Of a DNA stretch of 64,000 nt, positions 52,371-60,619 are shown piece after piece. Both the position numbers and the translations under genes were made by a program. The notes under the pieces are model-generated. The model was not told the DNA's origin. It ran no database searches and worked only from the letters and a program-made list of their open reading frames with translations. The first letter of the stretch is position 1, and each line of letters opens with the position of its first letter. The DNA is taken from NCBI GenBank assembly GCA_964350145.1, contig CAYGJL010000014.1, positions 3,315 through 67,314 on the forward strand, read 5' to 3'. This stretch comes from JACDCY01 sp964350145. GTDB lineage: Bacteria; Gemmatimonadota; Gemmatimonadetes; Gemmatimonadales; Gemmatimonadaceae.

Positions 52371-54809
52371 ATGAAGCTCTCGCATCGATCGTTCTTCACC
52401 TTGATGGCGGCAGCAATCGTTGCTGGCTGTGCTTCCGCCGCTCCTCCGTCGCAGTCTCCGCCCGCGCCCGTGGCCACGGAGAGCGGTCTTCTCCCCCTGC
52501 GCTACGACGCCGCGACCGGGAAAGTCCATCTCACCATCCCCCGACTCGGCGAGCGGCTACTGTACCTCAACACCCTCGCCACCGGCGTCGGCGCCACGGC
52601 TGCCGGCCTCGATCGCGGCCAGCTCGGCGACAACGCGGTCGTGCGGTTCGAGCGACGCGGCGCGCGCGTGTTCCTCATCCGCGAGAATACCGCGGTCCTC
52701 GCGCGCACCGACAACCCTGCGCTCCAGCGCTCGGTCGAGGAGTCCTTTCCCAGCTCCGTTCTCGCTTCGTTCGCTGTGCAGCGCGAAGGCCCGGGCGGAA
52801 CGGTCGTGGACGCGACGGATTTCTTCCTCAGCGACGTGTACGACGTGATCGGCTCGCTGCGCGGCGCGCGGCTCGGCTCCGTGCGTCTGGACCGCGAGCG
52901 CAGCTTCGTTGATCCCGCGAACACGCGCTCGTTCCCGGAGAACACCGAGATCCGCTCGGTGCTCACCTTTTCCACTGACGATCCCAACTTCGTTCTCCGC
53001 CAGGTTGCACCCGACGCCCGCACGATCGCCATCGAGCAGCACCACAGCTTCCTGCGCCTGCCGGAGCCGCCGCTCCCCCTGCGCGCGTTCGATCCGCGCG
53101 CGGGTCTCTTCTCCAACGATTTCTTCGACTTCGCGCAGCCATTCTCCGGCGACTACCGCCAGCGCGCGGTCGCGCGTTGGCGGCTCGAGCCGTCCGACAC
53201 CGCCGCGTATCTACGCGGCGAGAAGATCGAGCCCGTCAAGCCGATCGTGTACTACATCGACGCCGGAATCCCCGAGCCGTACCGCAGCGCGTTCATCGAG
53301 GGCGGCCTCTGGTGGAACGAAGTACTCGGCGCTGCCGGCTGGCGCAACGCGTTCCGCATCGAGACGCTGCCGGCGGGCGTGAGTCCGCTCGACGCGCGCT
53401 ATCCCGCGATCTACTGGGTGCACCGGATGCAGCGTGGGCCGTCGGTCGGGCCGTCCATGATAGACCCTCGCACTGGCGAGATCGTGAAGACAGTCGTGCG
53501 AATGGACTCGTACCGCTCGCTGGTGGATCACGACATCTACATGGGGCTGCTGCCAGCGGCGCCGCCGGGTGGATTGCAGCTCACCGCCGAGCAGTTCGCG
53601 ATGGCGCGCAGGCGGCAGCACAGCGCGCACGAGATTGGGCACACGCTCGGCATCGCGCACAATTACATCGCGGCGACGCAGGGGCGCTCGTCGGTGATGG
53701 ACTACCCGTATCCGCTCATCACGCTGGATGCGCAGGGGCGGCTGGACATCAGCGACGCGTATCGCAATTCGGGCGGCGCGCACGACACGCTCGCGATCCG
53801 GTACGCGTACACCTGGTTCCGCACGCCCGCTGAGGAGGCCGCGGGGCTCAGCCGGATCGTGCGTGACGCAGAGGCGCGTGGGCTCCGGTTCATCGCGGAC
53901 CAACATGTCGGCGCATCGGGATCGTTGCCGAGCGCGAGTCAGTGGATTGAAGGCAGCGACATGTTGACCGCGCTGCGGCGGACGATGGCCGTGCGCCGCG
54001 TGCTGATGGACCGATTCGACGAGCGCGCCGCGCAGCCGGGCGAGCCGCTCGCGGTGTTGAATCGCCGGTTCGCGCATGTGTACCTGCACCACCGGTACGC
54101 GCTGGTCGGCGCTACGAAGTACGTCGGTGGGATGGAATTCGGCTACGCGCTGCGCGGGGAGCAGACGGAGCCGACGCGGATCCTTCCGCCCGCCGAGCAG
54201 CGGGCCGCGCTGCGGCTCGTTCTTTCGGCGCTAACTCCGCGCGAGCTGCGCATTCCCGGACGCATCGCGGCGATGATTCCCCCGGTACCGGCCGGTTACG
54301 ACTCCGATCTAACGCTCATTCCGACTCCGGCCGGCACATCGTTCGATCCGCTCGCGGCAGCGCACAGCCTGGCGCAGGAGATCGTGAACGGACTGCTGCA
54401 TCCGCAGCGCGCCGCGCGGCTGGTGTCGTTCCACGCGCGGGACGCGTCGAACCCGTCGCTCGATGAGGTGATCAGCGCGCTGTTTGAGACGACGTGGGGC
54501 ATATCGTCGGCGACCTTGGCCGTAGCCGGGGAAGAGCAGGGTCCGGAGCTGCGTCGCGTTGCGCAGCGGGCGACGGTGGATGGCTTGCTGGACCTCGCGG
54601 GGAGCGCTTCGGCGACGTCCGGCGTCCGTGCGACGGTCGAGCATCACCTGGCCTGGATAGCCCGGCGGACGAGCTTGTCCGAAGGCCTCTCGGCTGCCGA
54701 CCAGGGGCACCGTGCAGCCGTCAGACGGGACGTTGAGCGGTATTTCGATGGTCGGGACGATCCAGCCAAGCGCCCGCGTCCGGCGCCGATCGGCTTGCCT
54801 TGGCCCTAA
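52371..54809 (+). CDS. Large zinc metalloprotease (DUF4953/DUF5117-type)
   Basis: 812 residues with a lipoprotein-like signal (AAAIVAGCASA). The zinc site HSAHEIGHTLGIAHN (HExxHxxGxxH) is near residue 420, and SSVMDYPYPLI downstream resembles a Met-turn. The domain order fits the M10/M12-like exported proteases with DUF5117 and DUF5118 (residues 40-350) common in Bacteroidota and Gemmatimonadota. The C-terminus ends PIGLPWP. A copy of its last 70 bases is found at about 56608-56680, a trace of the tandem duplication described in the findings. Confidence 0.9.
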   Translation: MKLSHRSFFTLMAAAIVAGCASAAPPSQSPPAPVATESGLLPLRYDAATGKVHLTIPRLGERLLYLNTLATGVGATAAGLDRGQLGDNAVVRFERRGARVFLIRENTAVLARTDNPALQRSVEESFPSSVLASFAVQREGPGGTVVDATDFFLSDVYDVIGSLRGARLGSVRLDRERSFVDPANTRSFPENTEIRSVLTFSTDDPNFVLRQVAPDARTIAIEQHHSFLRLPEPPLPLRAFDPRAGLFSNDFFDFAQPFSGDYRQRAVARWRLEPSDTAAYLRGEKIEPVKPIVYYIDAGIPEPYRSAFIEGGLWWNEVLGAAGWRNAFRIETLPAGVSPLDARYPAIYWVHRMQRGPSVGPSMIDPRTGEIVKTVVRMDSYRSLVDHDIYMGLLPAAPPGGLQLTAEQFAMARRRQHSAHEIGHTLGIAHNYIAATQGRSSVMDYPYPLITLDAQGRLDISDAYRNSGGAHDTLAIRYAYTWFRTPAEEAAGLSRIVRDAEARGLRFIADQHVGASGSLPSASQWIEGSDMLTALRRTMAVRRVLMDRFDERAAQPGEPLAVLNRRFAHVYLHHRYALVGATKYVGGMEFGYALRGEQTEPTRILPPAEQRAALRLVLSALTPRELRIPGRIAAMIPPVPAGYDSDLTLIPTPAGTSFDPLAAAHSLAQEIVNGLLHPQRAARLVSFHARDASNPSLDEVISALFETTWGISSATLAVAGEEQGPELRRVAQRATVDGLLDLAGSASATSGVRATVEHHLAWIARRTSLSEGLSAADQGHRAAVRRDVERYFDGRDDPAKRPRPAPIGLPWP

Positions 54810-55027
54810 CGGTTTCTTTCGATCCCGCTTGATCAGCGTAAAGGCCCTGCGCGAGTGAAGTAGCTGGTGTGGGAGCACCTTGATTAGCTCAATGTCGCAT
54901 CGGCGCTGACCAGCCAGGCACTACTACCAGTAGTAGTCTGAAGCGAAGGCCAAACGATCGTTCTTGAAATCCCCCGAGCAGACCCACATCGTCGTCGGTG
55001 GTGGCTTCTCTCTTCAAGGGGGTTCAG
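54810..55027 (+). repeat. Duplicated upstream region of the Cys-rich peptide gene (copy 1)
   Basis: About 220 bases that recur with about 90% identity by eye before the second peptide gene (56660-56903). Shared elements are GAGTGAAGTAGCTGGTGTGG, the hairpin ACTACTA/TAGTAGT with loop CCAG (54920-54937), AACGATCGTTCTTGAAATCCC-type bases and the ribosome binding site AAGGGGG before the ATG. Its conservation over the whole length suggests promoter and leader functions for the peptide gene. Confidence 0.7.
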
Positions 55028-55264
55028 ATGCAAAGAATGAAGAGCAGTTTTACGATGCTGGTCGTAAGCCTGTTCGCGATTGGCGCTCTGACATTCGGAG
55101 CGAACGAGTTGCGGGCGAGCAATGCGGCAACATCTTGCATTATCAATCCGCCACACGAGCTTGGTGAATGTTCAAGCGAAGAACAGTGCGATCAAATGTG
55201 TTGGAATGCCGGCGGCTACGATGGAGACTGCCAAACAGGTTGTTGCGGCTGCTTCACGAGATAA
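55028..55264 (+). CDS. Secreted 8-Cys defensin-like (CS-alpha-beta) peptide, copy 1
   Basis: 78 residues from the ATG at 55028, with AAGGGGG about 6 bases upstream. The N-terminus MQRMKSSFTMLVVSLFAIGA is a Sec signal, cleaved probably after about residue 30 (ELRAS). The mature part has eight Cys spaced C-X10-C-X5-C-X3-C-X9-C-X3-CC-X1-C. Taking Cys 2, 3, 4, 5, 7 and 8 gives C-X5-C-X3-C-X9-C-X4-C-X1-C, which is the pattern of CS-alpha-beta (invertebrate defensin) peptides; the other two Cys could form a fourth bridge. It starts with INPPHELGEC. Possible roles: antimicrobial, signalling or metal binding. Likely the precursor handled by the proteins encoded downstream. Confidence 0.75.
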   Translation: MQRMKSSFTMLVVSLFAIGALTFGANELRASNAATSCIINPPHELGECSSEEQCDQMCWNAGGYDGDCQTGCCGCFTR

Positions 55265-55331
55265 TTGCACCAGTGGGTTCAAGGCACGATTCTAGTCCGC
55301 TTCCTATGCACGCTGCGGCAGGGGACACGTG

Positions 55332-56606
55332 ATGAGAAGTAGAACTGGTTCGTGGGTGGTGTTCCTTGGCGGCACCATGGTCCTTGCGGCATGCGGCGGC
55401 GGGGGGCGAGATATCGTCGAGCCGCCACCGCCCAGCGGAAACTTCGTTCTCACCATACTCGCAAGTGAGCAGGATGCGAGTACCGCAGAGAAGCTCGGAT
55501 GGACGGGCGGAATACCAGGGGCCGAGGTGACGGTGACACCGGTGGACGGGAGTGCCGCACCTCGAACCTTGACATCCAGTGCCGCAGGAACCGTTTCGAT
55601 TTCGGCATTGCCGGCAGGGAGGTACCGCGTTTCAGTTCGGCGGTTGTTGACCGCCTCTGAGATCGCGACGCTGAACGAAGTGAGTGGCGCGGGAGCTTTT
55701 GTCAGTGAGAGCGAAGTGGAGGTCGTATCCAGTTCAGGTACGGCCACCGTCCGAGTCCCGGCGAGCTTTCGAACGTCGCTCGTCATCAGCGAGTGGTCGT
55801 TCCAGCACAAATGGATTCCAGGTACAGGAAGCTACCAGTTCGGCGGCTTCCTCGAGCTGTACAACAACAGCGACACCACCGTTTATCTGGATGGCGTTCT
55901 CATAGCCGACGGACACGCAAAGGCCTCGAATGTGCCTGGTACGTTCTCGGATTGCGGTCTGTATGCTCCATACCAGAACGATCCCGCGGGAGTGTGGACG
56001 CAATGGATGGCCGGTTTTCCGGGGACGGGTCATGACTTCCCGTTAGCGCCAGGCAAAGCGGTAGTCATTGCCACAGATGCGATCGACCACCGGCCGTTCT
56101 TCGCGGACGCGCTCGACCTTCGCGGAGCGGACTTTGAGTTCATCGGGTCGTCCGATGTGGATAATCCGGCGGTTCCAAACATGATCGAGCGTGGCGTCCG
56201 GGAATATTTTCTCGGGCACGGACTAATGTGGGGCAACAGCCTCGCGGCTGTCGTTGCGCTCTCCTTGCCAGGCACATCTGCTTCGTTCGCTCGTGCGAAC
56301 TTGCCGCCCAATGCGACCGAGCACATTCGGCTGCCGCGTGAACGCATTCTGGACCTATTTACGACCATCTCGACGTGGATGTCCTTGCAGCAGCCGCCGA
56401 TCGCCGTATGCACCGAACTGGTCAACTCGGCCATGGATCGCAAGTACGGACTCTTCATGGTGGACGAGCCGGACGCGCACCTGGTTTCGTTCAGCCGACG
56501 GGTGCTCAGGACGCTGCCGGACGGCCGCCACATCTTGCAATCCACGCGCACCAGCGCGAACGACTTCCAGCGAACGTCGCGGACCCCGGGCGTCGTCACG
56601 CCGTAG
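55332..56606 (+). CDS. DUF4876-type surface lipoprotein, copy 1
   Basis: 424 residues from the ATG at 55332. The signal ends with the lipobox LAAC, then a GGGG linker and a Pro-rich stretch (EPPPPSGN). A first small beta domain (FVLTILASEQDAST, GAEVTVTPVDG, GRYRVSVRRLL) looks like an Ig-like or carboxypeptidase-regulatory fold. The second domain (LVISEWSFQHKWIPG, FGGFLELYNNSDTTVYLDGV) matches DUF4876, and a conserved end (FQRTSRTPGVVTP) follows. It is one of three paralogues (others at 57861 and 59203) and lies after a Cys-rich peptide gene. A binding role at the cell surface is inferred. Confidence 0.83.
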   Translation: MRSRTGSWVVFLGGTMVLAACGGGGRDIVEPPPPSGNFVLTILASEQDASTAEKLGWTGGIPGAEVTVTPVDGSAAPRTLTSSAAGTVSISALPAGRYRVSVRRLLTASEIATLNEVSGAGAFVSESEVEVVSSSGTATVRVPASFRTSLVISEWSFQHKWIPGTGSYQFGGFLELYNNSDTTVYLDGVLIADGHAKASNVPGTFSDCGLYAPYQNDPAGVWTQWMAGFPGTGHDFPLAPGKAVVIATDAIDHRPFFADALDLRGADFEFIGSSDVDNPAVPNMIERGVREYFLGHGLMWGNSLAAVVALSLPGTSASFARANLPPNATEHIRLPRERILDLFTTISTWMSLQQPPIAVCTELVNSAMDRKYGLFMVDEPDAHLVSFSRRVLRTLPDGRHILQSTRTSANDFQRTSRTPGVVTP

Positions 56607-56903
56607 AGCCTCGGGGCAAACGGGCGGGACGATCCGTCCAAGCGGGCCGCGGCCCGCGGCAATCGGTCTGCCCTGGCCCCTAGCGTTTTTTTTTCGATCG
56701 CCTCGTGATCAGCGTTAAGGCCCGGCGCGAGTGAAGTAGCTGGTGTGGGAGCACCTTGAGTAGCTCAAAGGTCGCATCGCCGCTGACCAGCCGGACACTA
56801 CTACCAGTAGTAGTCTGAAGCGAACGCCAAACGATCGTTCTTGAAATCCCGCAAGCAGAGCCACATCGTGGTCGGTGGTGGCTTCTCTCTTCAGGGGGTT
56901 CAG
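56607..56903 (+). repeat. Duplicated region (copy 2) with remnant of the metalloprotease 3' end
   Basis: Bases 56618-56680 resemble the last 60 bases of the metalloprotease gene (GGGACGATCC..CAAGCG..GGCCC), now noncoding. The rest matches 54810-55027, including the ACTACTA/TAGTAGT hairpin at 56797-56814 and the ribosome binding site before the ATG at 56904. A T-run at 56686-56695 is specific to this copy. Confidence 0.7.
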
Positions 56904-57137
56904 ATGCAAAGAATGAAGAGCAGTTTCGCAATGCTGGTCGTGTCTCTGTTCGCCGTGGGTGCGCTGACCTTCGGAGCCAGCGAAGTTCTGGCGGCCAATT
57001 CCGCGACGACTTGCATTTACAACCCGCCGCATGAGCTCGGCGAATGCAGCAGCGAACTCGAGTGCGATACCTGGTGCGACTTCTACAACGGCGAGGGAGA
57101 CTGCTCGACAGGTTGTTGCGGTTGCATGTTGCGGTAG
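56904..57137 (+). CDS. Secreted 8-Cys defensin-like peptide, copy 2
   Basis: 77 residues. The signal MQRMKSSFAMLVVSLFAVGA is nearly the same as in copy 1, with cleavage probably after EVLAA. Cys spacing is C-X10-C-X5-C-X3-C-X8-C-X3-CC-X1-C, only one residue shorter in one loop. NPPHELGECSSE and STGCCGC are shared, while the middle has diverged (DTWCDFYNGEGD). The retention of all eight Cys amid divergence points to selection on a disulfide-bridged fold. The redoxin gene follows 61 bases later. Confidence 0.75.
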   Translation: MQRMKSSFAMLVVSLFAVGALTFGASEVLAANSATTCIYNPPHELGECSSELECDTWCDFYNGEGDCSTGCCGCMLR

Positions 57138-57198
57138 CACATCGAGCGCTACCAGCCCATCAAGTTGTCGCATGTTCCCTCTAGGATGACGAGCTGAA

Positions 57199-57861
57199 AT
57201 GCGAGAGGTCCTAAGGCCGAGAATGGTGCCGTGGGTGCTGCTGTCGCTTTCGGCGGCGATGCTGGTAGCGCTTGGCGTAAAGTACCGGACGCTCAGGGAA
57301 GGTTTCCTCGAGCATCGCCGCGCGGACACGAGGATTCAGCGCGGCGCGTACGTTCCTTCCTTCACCGGCGTGTCCACCGCCGGTGATTCGCTCACCGTCG
57401 GAGTGCCATCTGCGGGACGACGGCAGCTTTTGATCCTTCTAACCTCCACCTGTCCCTTCTGCCGGGAAACACTCCCTGTGTGGAAGGGGCTGGCTGAGCG
57501 GCTGTCGGGGTTGTCATCTGCCGGCCAGGGTGTTCGAGTTTTGGGACTCACCACCGATTCGATGAGCGTGGCGACAAAGTATGCGGAGGCCAACGACCTT
57601 CCGTTCCCGCTCGTACCTTTTCCCAACCGCAAGCTAGCCTCGCTATACCGCGGCTTTACTGTTCCGCAGACTATCGTAATCGATGCCGAGGGGCGGGTAG
57701 TCTTTGCGAGGCATGGAGTAATAGGTACTGCGCAGGCCGCGGATTCGATCGTTGCAGCATTGACCGCATCAGAAGCACCAAGGAACACGGCGTCTGGTCC
57801 GGGGGTTGCAGTAAATCGTGCTCGCCGGGCGCCGATCAGCGCCGCACCAGGAGGCTTGTAA
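57199..57861 (+). CDS. Membrane-anchored thioredoxin-like (TlpA/peroxiredoxin-type) protein
   Basis: 220 residues. An N-terminal anchor (WVLLSLSAAMLVALGVKY) puts the thioredoxin fold in the periplasm. The redox site is LLTSTCPFCRETLPVW (CxxC) and FTVPQTIVIDAEGRVVF has the cis-Pro. A basic Pro/Gly-rich tail follows. It is found between a Cys-rich peptide gene and a DUF4876 gene and shares a TAATG overlap with the latter. A job in forming or reshuffling the peptides' disulfides is a reasonable inference. It has no counterpart in the first copy of the duplicated unit. Confidence 0.85.
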   Translation: MREVLRPRMVPWVLLSLSAAMLVALGVKYRTLREGFLEHRRADTRIQRGAYVPSFTGVSTAGDSLTVGVPSAGRRQLLILLTSTCPFCRETLPVWKGLAERLSGLSSAGQGVRVLGLTTDSMSVATKYAEANDLPFPLVPFPNRKLASLYRGFTVPQTIVIDAEGRVVFARHGVIGTAQAADSIVAALTASEAPRNTASGPGVAVNRARRAPISAAPGGL

Positions 57862-59150
57862 TGGGACGTAATTCTGGTATGCGTGTTTTGCTCCTCCTTG
57901 GCATCACCATTGTTCTTGCAGCATGCGGCGGCGGCGGCGGAAGAGACATCGTCAATCCGCCACCACCGAGCGGAAACTTCGTTTTTTCCATACTCGCAAG
58001 TGAGCAGGATGCGAGTACCGCAGAGAAGCTCGGATGGACGAGCGGAATTCCCGGTGCGGAGGTAACCATCACGCCGGTGGACGGCAGTGCCGCACCTCGA
58101 ACCTTGACATCCAGCGCCGCAGGGACTGTTTCGATTTCGGCATTGCAGGCAGGGAGGTACCGCGTTTCAGTTCGGCGGCTGTTGACCGCTTCTGAGATCG
58201 CCACGCTGAACGAAGTAAGTGGCGCGGGAGCTTTTGTCGGTGAGAGCGAAGTGGAGGTTGCGTCTAGTTCGGGCACGGCCACGGTTCGGGTCCCGGCGAG
58301 CTTTCGAACCTCGCTTGTCATCAGCGAATGGTCGTTCCAACACAAGTGGATTCCGGGCACAGGAAACTATCGGTTCGGTGGCTTCCTCGAGCTATACAAC
58401 AATAGCGACACCACCGTTTACCTCGATGGGATCCTTGTGGCCGACGCAATGGCCAGGATCACACACCAGCCGAACGAGGGTACGGGCGGCGCGGACTGCG
58501 CAAAGAACTCAGTGTACATGAACGATCCGGCAGGCATTTGGGCCGAGTTCATGGCGGCTTTTCCTGGCACTGGCCGGGATTTTCCGCTGGCGCCCGGCAA
58601 AGCAGCGGTAGTGGCTACGGACGCTATTGATCACCGACAATTCTTCGCTGACATGCTTGACCTTAGGGGAGCAAACTTCGAGTTCATCGGCTCAGCGGAC
58701 GTGGATAACCCAGCTGTTCCCAATATGATCGAGCGCGGCGTCCGGGAGTACTTTTATGGGCACGGCATTCTTTTCGATCACTCCACGGCAGCAGCGACTC
58801 CGATCTTCCTGCCAACTGCGTCTGCCTCGCTTGTCAGGGCAAATGTGCCGGTCAACAATAACGAGTTCTTTCGGCTCCCGCGCGAACGCATGCTGGATGT
58901 GTTTACAGGAATCTCGAATTACATGGCGAACCAGCAGCCACCGATCGCCGTATGTCCGGAGCTCGTTCACGCTTCGATGGATCGTAAGTACGGCGTCTTC
59001 ATGATCGATGAACCGGATAAGCACTTGGTCTCATTCAGCCGCAAGATTCTGAGGACACTGCCGGACGGCCGTCACGTTTTGCAATCCACGCGCACCAGCG
59101 CGAACGACTTTCAGCGAACGTCGCGGACGCCGGGCGTCGTCGCGCCCTAG
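57861..59150 (+). CDS. DUF4876-type surface lipoprotein, copy 2
   Basis: 429 residues; the ATG overlaps the stop of the redoxin gene (TAATG). It has the same layout as copy 1: lipobox LAAC, GGGGG linker, small beta domain, DUF4876 domain (NYRFGGFLELYNNSDTTVYL) and the end FQRTSRTPGVVAP. The N-terminal half is almost identical to copy 1 (EQDASTAEKLGWT), but the segment around residues 185-215 differs (MARITHQPNEGTGGAD) and is shared in style with copy 3. Copies 2 and 3 are thus closer to each other in that loop, which may be the ligand-contacting part. Confidence 0.83.
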   Translation: MGRNSGMRVLLLLGITIVLAACGGGGGRDIVNPPPPSGNFVFSILASEQDASTAEKLGWTSGIPGAEVTITPVDGSAAPRTLTSSAAGTVSISALQAGRYRVSVRRLLTASEIATLNEVSGAGAFVGESEVEVASSSGTATVRVPASFRTSLVISEWSFQHKWIPGTGNYRFGGFLELYNNSDTTVYLDGILVADAMARITHQPNEGTGGADCAKNSVYMNDPAGIWAEFMAAFPGTGRDFPLAPGKAAVVATDAIDHRQFFADMLDLRGANFEFIGSADVDNPAVPNMIERGVREYFYGHGILFDHSTAAATPIFLPTASASLVRANVPVNNNEFFRLPRERMLDVFTGISNYMANQQPPIAVCPELVHASMDRKYGVFMIDEPDKHLVSFSRKILRTLPDGRHVLQSTRTSANDFQRTSRTPGVVAP

Positions 59151-59202
59151 AGCATCGCAGGACGAATCCGTCGAGCCGTAGCGGCGTCATAATCGGAATC
59201 AG

Positions 59203-60489
59203 ATGAAACGTGAATTTGTCGGTTACTTGATGCTTCTTTGCGCCACCTCGTTCCTTGCCGCATGCGGTGGGGGTGGCGGAAGAGACATCGTCGAGCCGCC
59301 ACCACCGAGCGGAAACTTCGTTCTCACCATACTCGCAAGCGAGCCGGATGCGAGTATCGCGGAAAAGCTCGGATGGACGGGCGGAATCCCCGGTGCGGAG
59401 GTAACCCTGACGCCTGTGGATGGTAGCGGCTCGCCTCGAAATCTCACGACCACCGCCTCAGGCACGGTCTCGATCTCCGGCCTCCCGACAGGAAAGTACC
59501 GCGTTTCAGTTCGGCGCTTGCTGACCCCGACTGAGATTGCCACGCTGAACGAGGCAAGCGGTGCGGGTGCTTTTACGGGTGAGAGCGAAGTCGACGTGAC
59601 ATCCAGCTCAGGGACGGCAACGGTTCGAGTCCCCGCGACCTTTCGAACGTCACTCGTGATCAGCGAATGGTCGTTCCAGCTCAATTACATTCCCGGCGTG
59701 GGTAGTTACAGGTATAGCGGTTTTCTAGAGTTGTACAACAATAGCGACACCACGGTTTACCTCGACGGCGTTCTTGTTGCGGATCCGTTCGCCAATTCTC
59801 TGCACGCGCCGACCGAGGGTAACGGTGGTGCTGACTGCGTAAGAAACGCCACGTACCAGAGCGATCCGGCCGGTATATGGACGGAGTTCATGGCTGCGTT
59901 TCCCGGCACCGGGCGGGATTTCCCCCTCGCTCCCGGGAAAACGGTGGTTGTGGCTACAGATGCAATCGACCACAGACCGTTCTTACCGGACATGCTTGAC
60001 CTTCGCGGAGCCAACTTCGAGTTCATCGGATCGGCCGATGTAGATAACCCGGCTGTTCCGAATATGATCGAGCGCGGCGTCCGGGAATTTCATTTTGGGC
60101 ATGGAATCAGTTTCGGAAACGTCCTGACTGAGGTGGCTGCAATCGCATTGCCAGCCGACCCTGGTTCTTTCGTCCGAGCGAACGTCCCGCCCAACAATAA
60201 CGAGTATCTTCGACTCCCTCGGGAACGGATACTCGACGTTTTTTCGACGATCTCGACCTATTACTCGCTGCAGCAGCCGCCGAGACAGGTTTGCGATGCA
60301 ATCGTGCATCCTTCGATGGACCGCAAGTACGGACTGTTCATGGTTGAGGAACCGAACGCCCACCACGTCTCGTTCAGCCGCAAGATTCTCAGAACATTGC
60401 CGGACGGGCGGCACATTTTGCAATCCACGCGCACGAGCGCGAACGACTTTCAGAGAACCTCGCGGACGCCGGGCGTCGTGGCGCCATAA
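59203..60489 (+). CDS. DUF4876-type surface lipoprotein, copy 3
   Basis: 428 residues. Lipobox LAAC, PPPPSG linker and two domains as in the other copies. This copy is the most diverged in the first domain (EPDASIAEKLGWTG, LTTTASGTVSISGLP). A conserved loop with two Cys (GNGGADCVRNATYQ and PPRQVCDAIVH) has counterparts in the other copies and may be a disulfide. It lies 52 bases after copy 2 and before the receptor gene. It probably represents the original partner of the receptor, as DUF4876 genes commonly precede TonB-dependent receptors. Confidence 0.83.
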   Translation: MKREFVGYLMLLCATSFLAACGGGGGRDIVEPPPPSGNFVLTILASEPDASIAEKLGWTGGIPGAEVTLTPVDGSGSPRNLTTTASGTVSISGLPTGKYRVSVRRLLTPTEIATLNEASGAGAFTGESEVDVTSSSGTATVRVPATFRTSLVISEWSFQLNYIPGVGSYRYSGFLELYNNSDTTVYLDGVLVADPFANSLHAPTEGNGGADCVRNATYQSDPAGIWTEFMAAFPGTGRDFPLAPGKTVVVATDAIDHRPFLPDMLDLRGANFEFIGSADVDNPAVPNMIERGVREFHFGHGISFGNVLTEVAAIALPADPGSFVRANVPPNNNEYLRLPRERILDVFSTISTYYSLQQPPRQVCDAIVHPSMDRKYGLFMVEEPNAHHVSFSRKILRTLPDGRHILQSTRTSANDFQRTSRTPGVVAP

Positions 60490-60619
60490 ATCGGGAGCGC
60501 GCGAAAAGGTCAGGACCGTACGTCCCGACATGCCTCGCTCTCGGGAAGCGCAGTTGATGAATAGCGGGTCGGCGCCATCCGTGCTTGCCCTTTTCAGAAG
60601 CGATACCACATCGTTCCGG

